Below, piece by piece: positions 31,420 through 44,759 of a stretch of DNA of 64,000 nt. Origin of the DNA: Plantago major. Lineage: Eukaryota; Streptophyta; Magnoliopsida; Lamiales; Plantaginaceae. The notes beneath the pieces are model-generated. The model saw nothing but the letters and a program-made list of their open reading frames with translations. It was not told the DNA's origin and did not search any database. Position numbers and translations under genes: made by a program. Position 1 is the first letter of the stretch. Every line of letters starts with the position of its first letter. The stretch is taken from contig CM048839.1 in assembly GCA_026545765.1 (NCBI GenBank), forward strand, positions 51,196,677 through 51,260,676. The letters run 5' to 3'.

Positions 31420-31765
31420 GTTTTAGCGACGGATCTATCCGTCGCTAAAACAGTAGCGATCCGTCGCTAAGTCCTTAGCGATGGATAAAAATGCCGTCGT
31501 CCCACGGGGAGTGGGACGACGGATAGTTTATCCGTCGCTAAATCGCGACGGATTCGCTAAAAAGCAGATTTTTAATTAAAAAAACAAAAAACAGGCTTTT
31601 TAGCGATGGATAAACTATCCGTCGCTAAAACAGCAGATTTTTGTTTTTTTATAATCTGCTTTTTAGCGACGGATAAAATATCCGTCACTAAAAAGCAGAT
31701 TTTTTGTTTTTTTTAAATCTACTTTTTAGCGATGGATATTTTATCCGTCGCTAAAAAAATAGATT
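31420..31765. repeat. CACTA left subterminal repeats
   Basis: About a dozen copies of TAGCGACGGAT or its complement ATCCGTCGCTA occur, mostly paired head to head around short AT spacers so that each pair can form a hairpin. A separate stem, GTCGTCCCAC...GTGGGACGAC, lies at 31497-31523. In En/Spm such repeats are the binding sites of the TNPA protein. Confidence 0.93.
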
Positions 31766-31967
31766 TTTAAATTTTTTTTTTATATTTTGCAGCCTGCTAT
31801 CATATTTCACCTGTTTCACAAATATAATGTCCGATAGTAAATCTAGAATAATGAAATTGTTTTAATTAAACAGAAATCATTCTACAAAAGTTAACAAACC
31901 ATCCCTAATGAAATGAAATATCCGTACATAGTCTAAAGTAAGAAGTCAGAAAAATAAAAGTCGAAAT

Positions 31968-33690
31968 CTAACTACCGAACGGGGGTGGCTGCTGCTCGAA
32001 CCTGGACATGAAAGCCTGCATCTGTTCCCGAAGACGCTCGTTTTCCTCCCGTAGTGCTCTATCTCGCCGCTCCATTTCCTCTGTTAACCGTGCAACATGT
32101 GACTGCACCAACTCCGAGACCTGCTCCTGTGTGAAAACCTGATGTCTAGATTGCTGGGATGCTGAGTAGGTAGGAGTAGTCACCACAGGGCCGAAACTCC
32201 CCAATCCATATACTCGGCCTTTGTTGTCCATTGGGTTGACGGCTAAGAAGATGTTTTGTTGTTCAATTGTCAGCTCCTCACCCGCTTCGGCCTACTGCCT
32301 CTCGATCTGAGCCTCCACCTCAGCCTGAAACCGTAAAATGTAGATATCATGAGTTACAGTTTTTTCATAATAACTTGTACTACACAAATATGAACTTTAA
32401 TCAAAATTAACGTACCGCAATAGCCTCGGACTTGTTGTCAACCCATCTGTCGTTCTTCAACTTGGCTCTTTTAAAGTACTCGAAGGCGGTATTCTTCTCC
32501 CCTGAAGACACCTGAAGAACATATATATGCAAACATTTAGCTAGGAACTCATTAAAGGTGTATAAATGAAACACAAAACACATGTACGAATAAACTGATA
32601 AATTAGATGTACACTTACATATTTTACATGATGCGTAAGAACAGCTTGCGACCCATAGTGGTGAGTGATCACCCCTTTACCCTCAGACGGCTCAGTCAGC
32701 CGGTTCTCTATGTTCTGGTCCGCAATCTACTGGACATCAGCTCGAGTCCAGTAGGCCACCCAAGGCGCCTACTCCTCCTCATCACACCATGCAGGCCTTT
32801 TGTTTTGTCGCCACATCTTTTTCATAGTGCAAACCATATCCTTGTATCGGGCTGACCCTAGTGACTCGAAACAAGGCCATATCAGGTGGAGCAACTTGTT
32901 GGGAATGAAGGACTTTTTCTACATTCCCAATTCCAGACAACATCCAAATTACATAACGTAAACCGAAACATCAATTTAATAAGATAACACAACATAACAT
33001 ATTCAATGGTGACTAACATATCACCCAAGTTAACATACCACTCACATTGTCCTAAAATTTACTAACACAGTGGTGACTAACATATCACCCAAGTTCAGCG
33101 GCTAACATACCACTCACATACAGTGGCTAATATACCACTCACATTAAAACAACGATTATAACAACAAATAAAGGAATGTCAGATTTAAACTTACCCGCAA
33201 CTCATCAAAGTACTCGCCTCTCATCCGGTCCGAGATGCACGACCACTTCTCGTCCCCCTCCCCCGGGGGCTCCCTCTTGCTCCGAAAGATGTCACCGAGT
33301 TTAGCGGCTGCATCTGAAGGCCATAACCTGTTATCAATGTATAAGATACAAGAAACAAATATTAATTAGTATAGTACAACAATGATGTGACATAAATTAT
33401 CTTAAGGTATGTTCTATATATATAAAGGAATGCATAATACTTACTTGTCTCTACCCAGTGGGAACAACACAGGCTTCCCTTTCCAATGAGCCCCGACCTC
33501 AAGCTCGGTGTAGGGACAATCGTCGTCCTGTAAGTTCCCGAAGATCGGATTCGAGCCTTTCGAACCAGTGGGTCTCAGAACCGTGAGCGGCCTCGACTAC
33601 CTCTGAGTTTGACCCCCCCTCCTCGACTACCCCCTGACTGGCCGCATGGGGGAGGACGGTATGTGGGTCGCCTATGTCGCGACATCTGCA
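31968..33690 (-). pseudogene. CACTA TNPA-like (Ptta/En/Spm plant transposase family) gene, decayed
   Basis: On the minus strand several exon-like blocks separated by introns are seen: a Gly/Arg/Pro-rich start (MSRHRRPTYRPPP, near 33680), a block near 33560-33470, the conserved region YKDMVCTMKKMWRQNKRPAW...APWVAYWTRADVQ (32870-32700), and the C-terminal coiled coil EEMERRDRALREENERLREQ (32231-31968). At least two in-frame TAG codons interrupt the conserved region (for example before APWVAYW). The family binds the subterminal repeats of its own element. Intron borders were not fixed. Confidence 0.75.
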
Positions 33691-33882
33691 AAAACATGCA
33701 ACAAATACAGGAAAAATGTGTTATTATATAACTACATACATTTTGAAATACATTTTGAAAAGCATGTAAATTATAAATACTTGGTATTATCAACAACTAA
33801 CTAGTTATATACATAATCTACCCTTCTCACATACCCTGGGCGTCCTCGTCTAAGTCTACATACTGGTCCTCGTGCAGATCTA

Positions 33883-34065
33883 TCAACTCATCACGAGCAT
33901 GTACATGAGTTTTTGCTTGGTCGACACATCATATGCAGGGATACCCTTCTCCCACAGCTCAATCAGCTCCTTGATTAGGGGTTGTAAGAAGACATCCAAC
34001 GTCATTCCTGGATCTTTGGCACAGGCACCAACACAGTCAAGAACATGAATGGTTCCTTCATGCAC
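33883..34065 (-). pseudogene. CACTA TNPD-type transposase fragment
   Basis: Sixty residues, HVLDCVGACAKDPGM...VFLQPLIKELIELW and PAYDVSTKQ, match a conserved stretch in the middle of plant CACTA transposases (Transposase_21 type). Nothing before or after it resembles the rest of that protein, so nearly all of the catalytic gene has been deleted. Sequence from 34080 to 34800 is AT-rich with repeated ACGAATTATA/ACAAATTACC phrases and no gene. Confidence 0.75.
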
Positions 34066-34814
34066 TCACCGGGGGGCAGGTTGTACGGTCAATTATACGA
34101 ATTATAAATTATAAATTATGAATTACCAAATTTTTATACGAATTACCAATTTATATTCCCATCGAATGATACGAATTACCAATTTTTTTATACAAATTAC
34201 CAATTCATGTATTATATTCCCCTTACAATTACCAATTTTTTTATACAAATTATAAATTATAAATTACATGCATTTTACGAATTATACGAGCCAATTATAC
34301 TTCAACCGCTAAAATCACTAAATCTAAATGGTCTCCAAATACTCAACCAAATCCTACAAACATCAATATACTACAACCACTAATCATAATACATATACGA
34401 AAACATCAAACTAAATACCATACATACTTACAAACATCATACTAACAAATCAATTTCACAATAAATCAATCAATTTCACAACCTCAAGCTTAGCCCACTA
34501 CTTAATATAAGCTATACTAGCTAGTAGATGAGTTTAAAAACATACAATTGATCGAAATTAGCAAAAATTCCAAATTTAGAAAAGTTAGGGTTTGAGACTA
34601 ATACATTCAATTACGGGAAAAATAGCCGAAGAATGATGAAATTGAAGGGCCACCCAAGTTCCTTGTTGAAAGAGCTTCGAAAAGAGTCCAAAATTGGCCG
34701 GAATGGTTGAGTTTTGCTTGGACTTTGAAAATGGCGAATTGATCAGAAGAGAGAAAGAAGAAGAAACAGAAGCAGAATCGAAAATGGGGAAGAAGAAGCA
34801 TGTTCCCGTTTTTG

Positions 34815-35130
34815 TACACAGTTAGCGACGGATAGCTATCCGTCGCTATATGGATAGCTCATCCGTCGCGCTATATCGCGACGGATTAGCTATCCGTCGC
34901 TGGTTTAATTTTTTTTTTTTTACTTTTAACGACGGATAATCTATCCGTCGTTAATTTTCTATTTTCCTTTTTTAAAATAAAAGTCAACAAAGACTATCCG
35001 TCGCTAAATAGCGACAGATATAATGGCAGATTAGTGACGGATAGGGCGAAACGCCCTATCCGTCGCTAAAATCACCGATTTGTCATTAAGGGGCGACGGA
35101 TAACTATCAATCACCCCTTTCCGTCGCTAA
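34815..35130. repeat. CACTA right subterminal repeats
   Basis: This is the mirror of the left end: about ten copies of TAGCGACGGATA or its complement, several in inverted pairs (for example near 34825-34905 and 35036-35070). Confidence 0.92.
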
Positions 35131-36572
35131 AACCCAGTTTTTTTGTAGTGTAGGTTCCCAACCAAGTGTTCCCCTAAGTTATTCCTCGGCTTTCTCAGCC
35201 AAGTACTTCCTCTACTCAGTAACTTTTGAGCCATTCCTTAGTTTCCCAAACTAAGTACTTCCTTTGCTCAACGCCTGGTTGGTGTTGGTTATGGTAGTTT
35301 GTCAGGTGAGCTAGCTCTTATAACTTATTCAGTTATCTCAGAGAGCTCTATAGAATCAATCTTACTTAATACACTTTTCAATGTATGGTAAGTTGTTCTT
35401 TACTGACCCAAGTTTTGATGTTGTTCAAGAGAATGAATTTCAGATATCAATCGCAACCTTATCCTTGGATTCAACTCTTTCACAGTATGCAATTCTTGTT
35501 TAAGGATCATGACACTTAGAACTTTCGTGCTGCTTAGAATTCAAAAGCTTTAGTCGCAATAGTAAGCTAGAGAGTAAGTAGGTAGAAGGCTTGTATGCTT
35601 GAAAGTATATCGCAAGTAATGTTCAGTCTAAGGTGTGTTTCAAGCATTCTAAGTGGTAATATTTATAGTTGAAAATCATGGCGTTTGAATAGTATTCGTT
35701 AGGCACAATGTAATTCAAACTATTGATATCTGAAGATAGTACTGCACTGAGCTTTGTCTCTTTTCAGAGATTTCCTCTTTTGGTCAAACATCTCTATCTT
35801 TTATCCTGTAGTCTGAACGGAACAATGCAAGCTATCTGAGGCTTTGCATATCCTTACTCAGTGAGCATTGGGAATCAGAAACCTATTGAAATACTTGTCT
35901 TCCAAAGACACTTAATTTCTTCAAGGTCTTTGAGGAGACATTTCTCCTTAGTCTTCAGCAATCTTGTGCAGTCTCTAGATCTTTAAAAATGAACTCCTTT
36001 ATGCTAGATGCTTGCTTCTTGGTCTTCTTCAAAGATATAAAAATTACAATTTGAAACCTAACATCATATACAAGATTTGCTAGACTAACATACTCAGTAA
36101 GCTTCATCTTTTACAATGTTCAAGTGAACTAAGAGTACTAGTTACCTTTTTGAACTAAGATAAGTCATTAGGGTTTACTGATCAAAATCTAAACAGATAT
36201 TCCTAACAAATTTCCCTCTTTTTGATCAGTCAGCTATGACTATCTAAAAACCTATCATGAACTGGATGAAGAAACAATCCAACACTTAAACATTTCTTAT
36301 GATCTTTCAATTCATTTATTTAAGTGCAGAAAGTAAACATCAACCAAATCACAAGGTGTGATCTTTGCTGACAAGTTATATTTGCATAGATTGATATCTG
36401 AGAGTAGGTTCATCAGATAAAATTACAAGTAAGTACAGAGATAACTTTTACAAGATAAGCATTAAGTACAATCAGCAAAAATCAAAAAGTTACACGACAT
36501 TATAGGACAACAGGAAATTTCAAGTTCCAAGTAAGCATCCTATAAGTTGGTCTTCAAGTCTTCAATCATCAT

Positions 36573-37116
36573 CAGCTTCCTTTATCTGGGTATATGAAGT
36601 CACCATATCTGATAATGTCATCTGAGTAGTCAAGTAGGTAGGTTCTTAGAGCCAATTCAACTCTTCTTGAGAACTCAACATTATCTTTGTAAGATCTGGT
36701 GGGTCTTTTCTTGATAGTTTGTTCAACCCAGTAGTATCTTGCCCAGATCCAAGCATGGTCAATTTAAATAGGAGACATCTTATATCTTTCATAAATTGTC
36801 TTCAGATACTTCAAATCTTGTTGGTAATGTTCAACTCATAAGAATATACTACAAATTTTGTTCTTGTTCCAGCGCCAAGAACATTTGCAACTTTGTGTAC
36901 ACTTGCAATCATTTCAGCAAACTTTCCAAATATTGATGGAACAAAAGCAATCATCTACTTGTTCTGATCTTCTAGCTCTCTCACCTTTTGCACTATGATC
37001 TGGTATCTCCCTTCATAATCCTCATGATCTTCATCAGGGACTTGGATGTGGACAAGTGGAACTAAAGTCCTTTGCGTAGAGTGTGACACACTAGTCTGAG
37101 GATGACTATGGTCAGG
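36573..37116 (-). pseudogene. C-terminal part of the copia B extra ORF
   Basis: The minus strand reads IDHAWIWARYYWVEQTIKKRPTRSYKDN then YLLDYSDDIIRYGDF, stopping near 36573. This is the counterpart of the C-terminal domain in A1 (IRIEHAWKWGKYLWVKH; LYDYFDDIKRFGD). An in-frame TAA precedes IDHAW. Conservation of Trp, Tyr, Asp and Arg positions between the diverged A and B copies suggests this domain was under selection. The intervening 36209-36572 is 3' untranslated spacer. Confidence 0.7.
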
Positions 37117-37121
37117 CACTT

Positions 37122-38815
37122 TGTTAGATATTTTGTTAGAATATCTGTTTAGATTTTGTTCAGCAACATGATGACTTATCTTAGTCTCAGAAAGGTGATT
37201 AGTACTCTTGGTTCACTTGAACATTGTAAAAGAGGAAACCCACTAAGTATGATAGTCTAGCTAATCTTGTATAGGATGTTAGGTCTCAAAATGTAATTTT
37301 TATTTTATGAAGAGAAGACCAAGAAGAAGATATCCAAGCAAAAAGCTCAACAACTTTTGAAGATTTGAAGAAAACTGCACAAGATTACTGAATCTGTTAT
37401 TCAGATATCTTAGCCAGATATCTTGTAGACGCAAACAGTTTCAAACAAACTGTGTCACAAGAGATATCTGAGAAATGAGATACATATCTGAAGACAAGGA
37501 AAGTGTCCACAGATATCTGTTCTCAGATACCTTGAGCGTTAAACACGTTTCTGAAAATAAACAAGGTTGTTTCAATCAATACAAGTGGTATCTGAAGAAT
37601 GAAGATAAGGACGTGCAAAGAATCAGACAACAAGTCTAGTCTCTGATACAATGCATAGTTCCGTTGACACTACAGGATAAAAAGTATAGTACAATGCATT
37701 TAATGCACGAACAGAGATGTCTGAGTAAAAGCAACGGCAACTTCTGAGAAGAAGACAAAACACGCTCTAAGATTATACACAGATATCGATAGTTTGAATT
37801 TGAGCCTAACGGATACTATTCAACGGTACTCAAATTCATCTATAAATATCAACACTTAGACAACTTGAGAGAACACGGAACACAACTCGTAGAACCGAAT
37901 ACGCTAAAACATACGATCTCTGATCCTACTCTCTCAAAGCTTCTTACTTATTATCAAAGCTTTCTGTTGCGACTAAAGCTTGTGATCTTGAGTAAACACT
38001 GAAGTTCTAAGTGTCCTGATCCTAAACAAGCAAAGCTATATGTGAAGGAGTTGAATCAAAAGATCAACTATCTGAGATTCATTCTCTTGAACAGATATCA
38101 TAAGACTTGTCAAGAAATCGAACTAGATACCATACTGTTTGTAAAGTGTATTAAGTAACTTAGTTCACAGAGCTATCTGAATAACTGAAAAGTTATTAAG
38201 ACGCTCATCTGACAACTCAAACCGAAACCAACACCAAAACCGGCGTGGAGTACAGGAAGTACTTAGGTTGAAAAATCAGGGAATAACTCCAAGGTTACCG
38301 GAGTATAGGAAGTACTTGATTTGGAAACTAAGGAATAACTTCAAGGTTTTTGAGTATAGGAAGTACTTAGCTTGGGAAGCTAGGGAACAACTCAAAGGTT
38401 TCTGAGTATAGGAAGTACTTGGCTGAAGAAGCTAGGGAACAACTCATGGGGAACTTTTGGTTGGGAATCAATTGTTCAGAATCTTAGAATAGGATTTTTG
38501 TAAGGTTATCTCAATTATCTGTTCTAGTGAATTCTAGGTCTCTGATAGACCGAAGTGGATTAGTTGGAGGATTACGCCACCTCCAGATACCACTATACTT
38601 GCCGTGTCATTTAAATTTCTGTATTTATACTTCAGCAACACACACACACTTATTAACTGTTTCTACACTTATCTTTATTAAAGTCTTCCGCACTCTGATT
38701 CTAAGTATCAGATATCCATTCAGATATCTGAGAAATATTTGTTATCGACAAAAGTTTTAAAAGACTATTCACCCCCCCCCTCTAGTCTTTTACTTTGCCG
38801 TTATCTGGACCAACA
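37122..38815 (+). repeat. 5' LTR of copia A2 with promoter
   Basis: This 1694-bp LTR begins TGTTAGATATTTTGTTAG and ends GGACCAACA. The TATA box TCTATAAATATC (37839-37850) is followed by the transcribed leader. TCAGATATCTGA palindromes and a poly-C tract near 38771 match A1. Confidence 0.94.
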
Positions 38816-38817
38816 AG

Positions 38818-38829
38818 TGGTATCAGAGC
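38818..38829 (+). promoter_or_regulatory. Primer-binding site of copia A2
   Basis: TGGTATCAGAGC two bases after the LTR end, complementary to the initiator Met tRNA 3' end. Confidence 0.93.
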
Positions 38830-38934
38830 AGGAGGTTCACCAGCCTTCTGCACTGAACCTAGATCCCTAGATAGGTGAAGGAACTTTGTCCATATTTTTT
38901 TGGACTATTTAATTTGTGTGTTAAGTGTGCAGGT

Positions 38935-41424
38935 ATGTCTCTGAGTGATGCACCCGTTCTCAAACCAGAGAACTACGAGAAATGGAAAAATAACATGATG
39001 CTCCACCTTGAAGCCATAAGTGACGAGATGATCGAAGTAATAAAGAATGGTCCAATAATCATTCAACAACTTAAGCAAGTCATGGAGGTTTCAAGTGGAA
39101 GAGACAGAGATCAAAGCGAAGGATCTTCACAAACAGATGCGTCAACTAGTGGAAGATCTCGGTCACGTTATTTACGAACCAAAGCCAGAGAACTCGGACA
39201 TCGGAAGATGCCAAGAGGAATCGTCTGGATGGTCAAGCTTCGTAACATCATCATCGATCGACACGAGCACATACGATGTAAAGCGTGGGGTGCTAAAATG
39301 GCGAAGTTGTCTGCAACCGATTGAAGAAATCTGCGGCCGAGAAAACCAAGGAAAACAAGTTCGAAGTTCTAAACTTGAAATTTCAAAATTTCAAACAAGG
39401 TCCCACTGAAACTCTGGAAGAACTTGATTTCAGATTTACCACTCTTATGAGTGATATGGCAGCACTTGGGGAAAGCAATAGATACTCTCAGTCAGAGAAG
39501 ATATTAAGACTATTGTCAGAAGTCTTAACCACAACTGGGAGCATACTAAATTTTTTTATTTCAACCAAGGTATACCAAATATCACTCCAGTGGAACTTTT
39601 CTCTCATCTTGCTACTGTTGACTATGAGACAACTCAGAGAGAACAAACAACTGAAAAGTTGCAGAATGTTGCTCTAGTTAATCAAGAAACTTCTGAAAAG
39701 AAGAAAAGCAAGGAGGAGACTGAGGATGCTCTTGCTGCAAAGCAAATGAGTAAATTTGTCAGTCGAGAAATTGAGAGAAGAAAAGCCAAAGAGAAGCTGA
39801 AAAAGCATCTAGGCTCAAACTATCACCAGTACAAAAATATGCAGAGCTCGCTGAACAAGCCAGCTCAGAAAGCTTCATGTACTGAGGAAGCAGAAATTGG
39901 AAACGATATCTGTTTCTATTGTCAGAAACCTGGCCACTTCAAAAAGGATTGTCCTGCCCTCAACAAACTAAGAACAGGCGACAAGAAAGATAGAAGAATC
40001 TTCAGAAGAAGCCAGAAAGCTTTGTTAACTGAAGAAAGAAAGAAAATCCAAATTCAACTGGATGCTCTAGACGTTGAAACAAATTCTGAAGATGACAATT
40101 CAGATGATTCAACCCTACCATCACCAGAACTATGTGGAGTTACTCATGATATAATCAACTTCGGCCTCAAGAAGAATGAAATGTGTGGAGTTGCTGAAAT
40201 TGATGGACCAGACATCTCCAACATAGAAAACTGTCTTATGGCTGATGAGGTAACACATACTTCTTGCTACACTTATGAAAGTGATGAAGAGGAAATAAAA
40301 AATCTAGAAAATCTTAGGAAAGAACTTGACATCTATGAAAGAGAATTTCTAATGATCCGAGCTAGAGCCGAAAACCTTGAAGAAGAAAAGAATTTTCTTG
40401 AAAAGGAAAATTCTCAATTAGTTAAAGAATCTGAGAGAAAGGATGCTGAAAATGCATTTCTCAAAGCTCAGATATCTGAGGCGAAAAGTCACATGAAGAA
40501 GCAATGGCTGAGTTACGAAAGAATTATGAAAATCTTCTTTCTGAAAACAAGGAACTCAAGAAGAAAGAACTATCTTTTCAATCTTATGCCAAAGCTAGTG
40601 ACACTCTTACTGAAGTACAATCTTACTTAAGAGATCCTTCAGAAAAGAAAGGACTTGGGCTAAATACTCAGACAGATTGCTCTAATACTCTGAATAAGAG
40701 TAAAGAAAAGAGAACATTTGTAAGTACTCAGCAAGACGGTTCCCATGCAATCTATAGTATCGGTGAAAAGACAAAGATTGTTGACAAAGGAAAGGCAGTT
40801 GCGACTAAACCTTTGTGGGAAAAACAAGTCAAAAACAAAACTGATGGGTACGTCTCTGAAAAGAAACACAACACTGAAACGTGTAAACACCCACAGTGCT
40901 ATGTCTCTCAAAAAGATAGAATTGCAGGAGCTGGCAAATTCTCCCATGTCACTTTTTCTGGAAAGAAATTGGATCAACCAGAGACTAGCAAAGCTGCTGA
41001 GAAAAGATCTCATATAGCTTCAAGTGCTCGAAACGGTATTGGCTACAAAGGCATCGGAAAACAACTTGCTCATGAGTACAAGCAGGAGCAAGAACGATGG
41101 TCAAGGCTAGAATTGCTCAAAGCAATTATCGAAGTGGAAGTTAAATCAAGCCTTTGAAAATCAATGCAGGCTAGACGAAATCTGGCAAGGAAGGCTAAGT
41201 TTGCTGAAAAGCAAACTCAGAAACCTGACAGGTATCTGAAAGTATCATATGGAGCACCTAGGGACACACCAAGGAAGAAAACAATTCTTACTAATGATAA
41301 CCTTCATTCAAAGAGAATTCCTCCTTATGTTCCTGTCAGACAAAAGCATGCTTCAACGAAATTCATTCAAAAATGGATTCCTACTGGAAGAACTTTTGAT
41401 TACGCAGTTCCATCAAAGATATGA
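38935..41424 (+). pseudogene. gag: Copia A2 gag
   Basis: Starts at the ATG 38935 (MSLSDAPVLKPENYEKW), a few bases after a CAG that may be a leader splice site. The frame breaks near 39170, 39320, 40480 and 41155. The zinc knuckle CFYCQKPGHFKKDC lies at about 39909-39950. The acidic region and Glu-rich coiled coil follow (40080-40480), then a basic tail. It corresponds residue for residue to the A1 gag; the frame breaks fall at different places in the two copies, several at CAG/CTG. Confidence 0.85.
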
Positions 41425-41439
41425 GAACCTAATCTCCAT

Positions 41440-44400
41440 TTCTGTTGTGTGTGCGAATGCTTCTGGACTAAAGCACAATGGCTATTTGATAGTGGATGCG
41501 GAAAGCACATGACGAGACAAAGCAAATCAGTTGACTCTGAAGCTTGCAACACGGGACCGGATATCGATTCTTTGGAGAATTAAATCCCTCTCAGGATTTG
41601 TAACGTCAAATTGGGAACTTTAACAATCACTGACGTATTACATGTTAAGGATTTGAAATACAATCTATTTAGCATGAGCCAGTTTGCAGACAAGGGTTTT
41701 ACTATAAAATTCAAAGCCAAATACTGCAAACTAATTGACAATGAGTCAAAGCAGACAGTCTTAGTTGGTCGGCGGAAAGGCAGTCTTTATGTTGCCGGGC
41801 ATCTTACCAATGAAGAATGTCTCATGGTGAGTCAATCTGGTCACTGGAAGAGCCTTGGTTATGGCACAAAAGAATGAGTCACTTGAATTTCAAAACTCAA
41901 CAGACTTGCCAAGAAAGAGTTAGTGGTTGGTCTTCCCAAAACATCTTTCGGAAAGGATAGTATCATTACTTTGTCGGATGGGGAAACAATCTAAGATCTC
42001 TTTCAAGTCCAAAATCGACACTCTAGTGTTAGACCACTGCAACTTTTACATATGGATCTTTTGAATCATCGTAACTAGTTATGCAGAAAGAAATATGGTG
42101 CAGTTGTTGTAGATGACTTCTCAAGATTCACTTGGGTTGTCTTTCAAAACAAATCGATGCCGGTGGAGATACCAAACTTCTGAAAAAGCTTGAAATCATG
42201 AAAATGAAAAGGTATACGCAATCAAAGCGGATCATGGTAATCGAGTTTGTCAATCAAGACATAAAGGAGTTTTGTACTGCAAGGTATACAACACCAACTT
42301 TCCTCTGTAAGAACACCTCAACAAAATGGTGTTGCGAAGGAAAACAGAACCCTTAAAGAAGCCGCAAGGACAATGCTAGTTGACCGAGATAAGTGAAATA
42401 TATTGGGTTGAAGGCGTAAACACGACTGCTACACTCGTAATGATGCTTGATAAACAAACACCATGACAGGACCCCTATGAAATTTTGGTTGGAAGACCTC
42501 CTAATATCAAACATCCGAGTATTTGGTTGTAGATGTTTTGTTCTAAACAATGGGAAAGATTATCGAGAACATTTCAACCAAAGGCGGATGAAGGTGTTTT
42601 TCTTGGCTATTCCACAAACAAGAAAGCTTACGAGTTTACAACAAAGAACAAAGAAAATTGAAGAATCGGTTCATGTTGTATTCTATGAAGGAAGCAAGAA
42701 AACACCTCCTCGATGAACTCTCGGAAAGTTCAAAGAACTATTCGAGGATACTAAAGAAGAACCCTCGTAAAGGAAAAACATCGTTATGGAAAGTGAGGAT
42801 GACTCGGCGTGAAAAGCTTGGAAAGCCTAGTAACAACAAGATGACTCACAAACATGATGAGGAATTTCCTATGAGTTTTCCGAAATGGAACAGTTCTTGA
42901 GAACCTTCATCATGGAGAGGTATCTGAAAATAAGAATGCTGAAAATGCATGTCTCAGATATCTCTAACTGAAAAAAAGTGTCAGATATCCATGACATTTC
43001 TCATATGTCAGATATCTTAGTACTGAAAAAGTATCAAATCAAAATCCTAGTGATTCACATTCGATCACGGATATTGATCCTACTAGCACTAAACCTTTGA
43101 TGAAATGGATCAAAGATCATCCTACAAAGGATATAATTGGACCAATTAATCGAGGTGTTAGGACTAGAGAGCAATAGTGAAAATCTTGATTCTCTCTTTG
43201 GATGTTTCATCTCGAATATCGAACCTAAAAGTATAGAAGAAGCATTAGGAGACCAAGGCGGATCTACGCAATGCAAGAAGAGTTGGATCAATTTGAGAGA
43301 AACAAAGTCTGGAAACTAGTTCCATTTATTGAAGGAATATATGTGATTGGAACTAAGTGGGTTTTCAGAAACAAAATGAATGAAACTGGTGAAATAACCA
43401 GAAACAAAGCAAGATTGGTTGCCAAGGGATTCACTCAGACTGAAGGCTTAGATTTTGATGAGTCATATGCACCAGTTGCCGATTGGATGCAATAAGACTC
43501 TTTCTAGCCTTTGACTCATAAAAATTTCAAAGTTTATCAGATGGATGTCAAAAGCGCATTCCTAAACGGTGAACTTGCAGAAGAAGTTTATGTTGAGCAA
43601 CCACCTGGCTTTGAAGTTTCCTCAGAAAGTAGAATGGTCTATAAACTACAGAAAGCTCTGTATGGACTGAAACAGGCTCCAAGAGCATGGTATGACACCT
43701 TGGCCAAATACCTTCTGGAAAGTGGTTTCAAGAAAGGTGAAGTTGATAAAACTTTATTTACCTTAAATCATGATGGGAAACTACTCTTAGTTCAAGTATA
43801 TGTTGATGACATCATATTTGGATCTAAGGACAAGCAACTTTGTAATGACTTTGCAAATCTCATGAAAAGCAAGTTTGAAATGAGCATGATGGGAGAAATG
43901 AATTATTTCCTAGGATTGCAAGTCAAGCAACTCAATGATGGAATATTCATTAGTCAAACAAAGTATGCAAAAGACATGCTCACAAAATTCAATCTTAAGC
44001 CTTCTGAAAAGAATGCTAAGATACCTATGAGCATTGGAACCAAAATGACCTATACTGAATCAGATAAGAGTGTTGAAGAACATAAGTATAGGAAGTTGAT
44101 AGGTTCACTACTTTACCTCACGCGTAAGTAGACACGATATTCAATATCTTTGTTGGAGTATGTGCTAGATTTCAGACAAATCCAATGCAAACACACTACA
44201 ACATTGCTATGAAAATATTAAGGTATGTGAAGGGTACAATAGATGTAGGACTGTGGTATCCTAAAGAAAGTGAATTGAGTTTAGCTGGGTACTCAGATGC
44301 TGATTATGCTGGATCATTGCTTGATAGGAAAAGCACCTCAGGAACTTGTCAGTTTCTGGGCACTAGACTTATCTCATGGTTTAGCAAGAAGCAAAACTCA

Positions 44401-44754
44401 ATTGCAACTTCTACCACAGATTTGAATATATTCTTTGTTGGTTGTTGTGCAACACAAATTCTGTGGATACAACAACAACTTAAAGACTATGGACTCGATG
44501 AGAAGAAAACTCCCATTTTCTGTGACAACACAAGTGCTATTGCGATTACACAGAATCCTAAATTTCATGCCAGAACAAAGCACATTGATGTTAGACATCA
44601 CTTCATCAGAGACCATGTTGAAAAAGGCAATTTAGAGATACTCAAGATTGGGACTGAAGACCAACTTGCAGATATCTTCACTAAGCCACTACAAGAAAGT
44701 AGATTCTTAGCCTTAAGACATAGTCTTGGACTAATGGAACTACCAATGAACTGA
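41440..44754 (+). pseudogene. pol: Copia A2 pol: protease, integrase, reverse transcriptase, RNase H
   Basis: The protease motif LFDSGCGKH lies near 41481-41507. The GAG-pre-integrase region is at 41611-41930. Integrase (41930-42720) is heavily broken. RT is in good order: WVFRNKMNE (43360), [16 protein letters not shown] (43530), [22 protein letters not shown] (43660) and [10 protein letters not shown] (43797). RNase H runs 44185-44754, with DADYAGSLLDRKSTSG, the metal-binding region, TKHIDVRHHFIRDH and ADIFTKPL, and stops at 44752-44754. The longest intact block is 206 aa. Integrase breaks coincide with runs of CAG/CTG corruption relative to A1, so some may be artefacts. Confidence 0.9.
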
Positions 44755-44759
44755 AAAAG

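Larger units (their letters stand above)
31403..35150 (-). mobile_element. CACTA (En/Spm) transposon with decayed genes
   Basis: Termini are CACTACAAAAATCTACTG at 31403 and its partner CCCAGTTTTTTTGTAGTG ending 35150. The 3-bp duplication TAG lies at 31400-31402 and 35151-35153. Both ends hold dense subterminal repeats of TAGCGACGGATA. The interior carries fragments of a TNPD-type transposase and a TNPA-like protein, both on the minus strand. At 3748 bp it is far shorter than an autonomous CACTA element and must be non-autonomous. Confidence 0.95.
31034..36208 (-). repeat. 3' LTR of copia B, interrupted by a CACTA element
   Basis: Parts 31034-31402 and 35154-36208 make an LTR of about 1.42 kb. 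It shares with the A LTR the C/G run after GTAAAAGACTGG, the 'CAAGTACTTCCTCTACTC' repeats, and the TATA region GATATTTATAG-like (TAATATTTATAGTTG near 35670). On the minus strand AAAAGAGGGAAATT just inside 36208 is its polypurine tract. Confidence 0.85.

Noticed and set aside
31424-31760. Repeated TAGCGACGGATA blocks considered as a CRISPR-like array
   Set aside because: Repeats are inverted pairs at transposon ends in plant DNA with no regular spacers; they are CACTA subterminal repeats.
40660-41013. 117-aa minus-strand frame opposite gag (and its A1 mirror 16910-17248)
   Set aside because: Shadow of the Glu/Lys-rich gag coding strand; same frame in both copies because of sequence identity.
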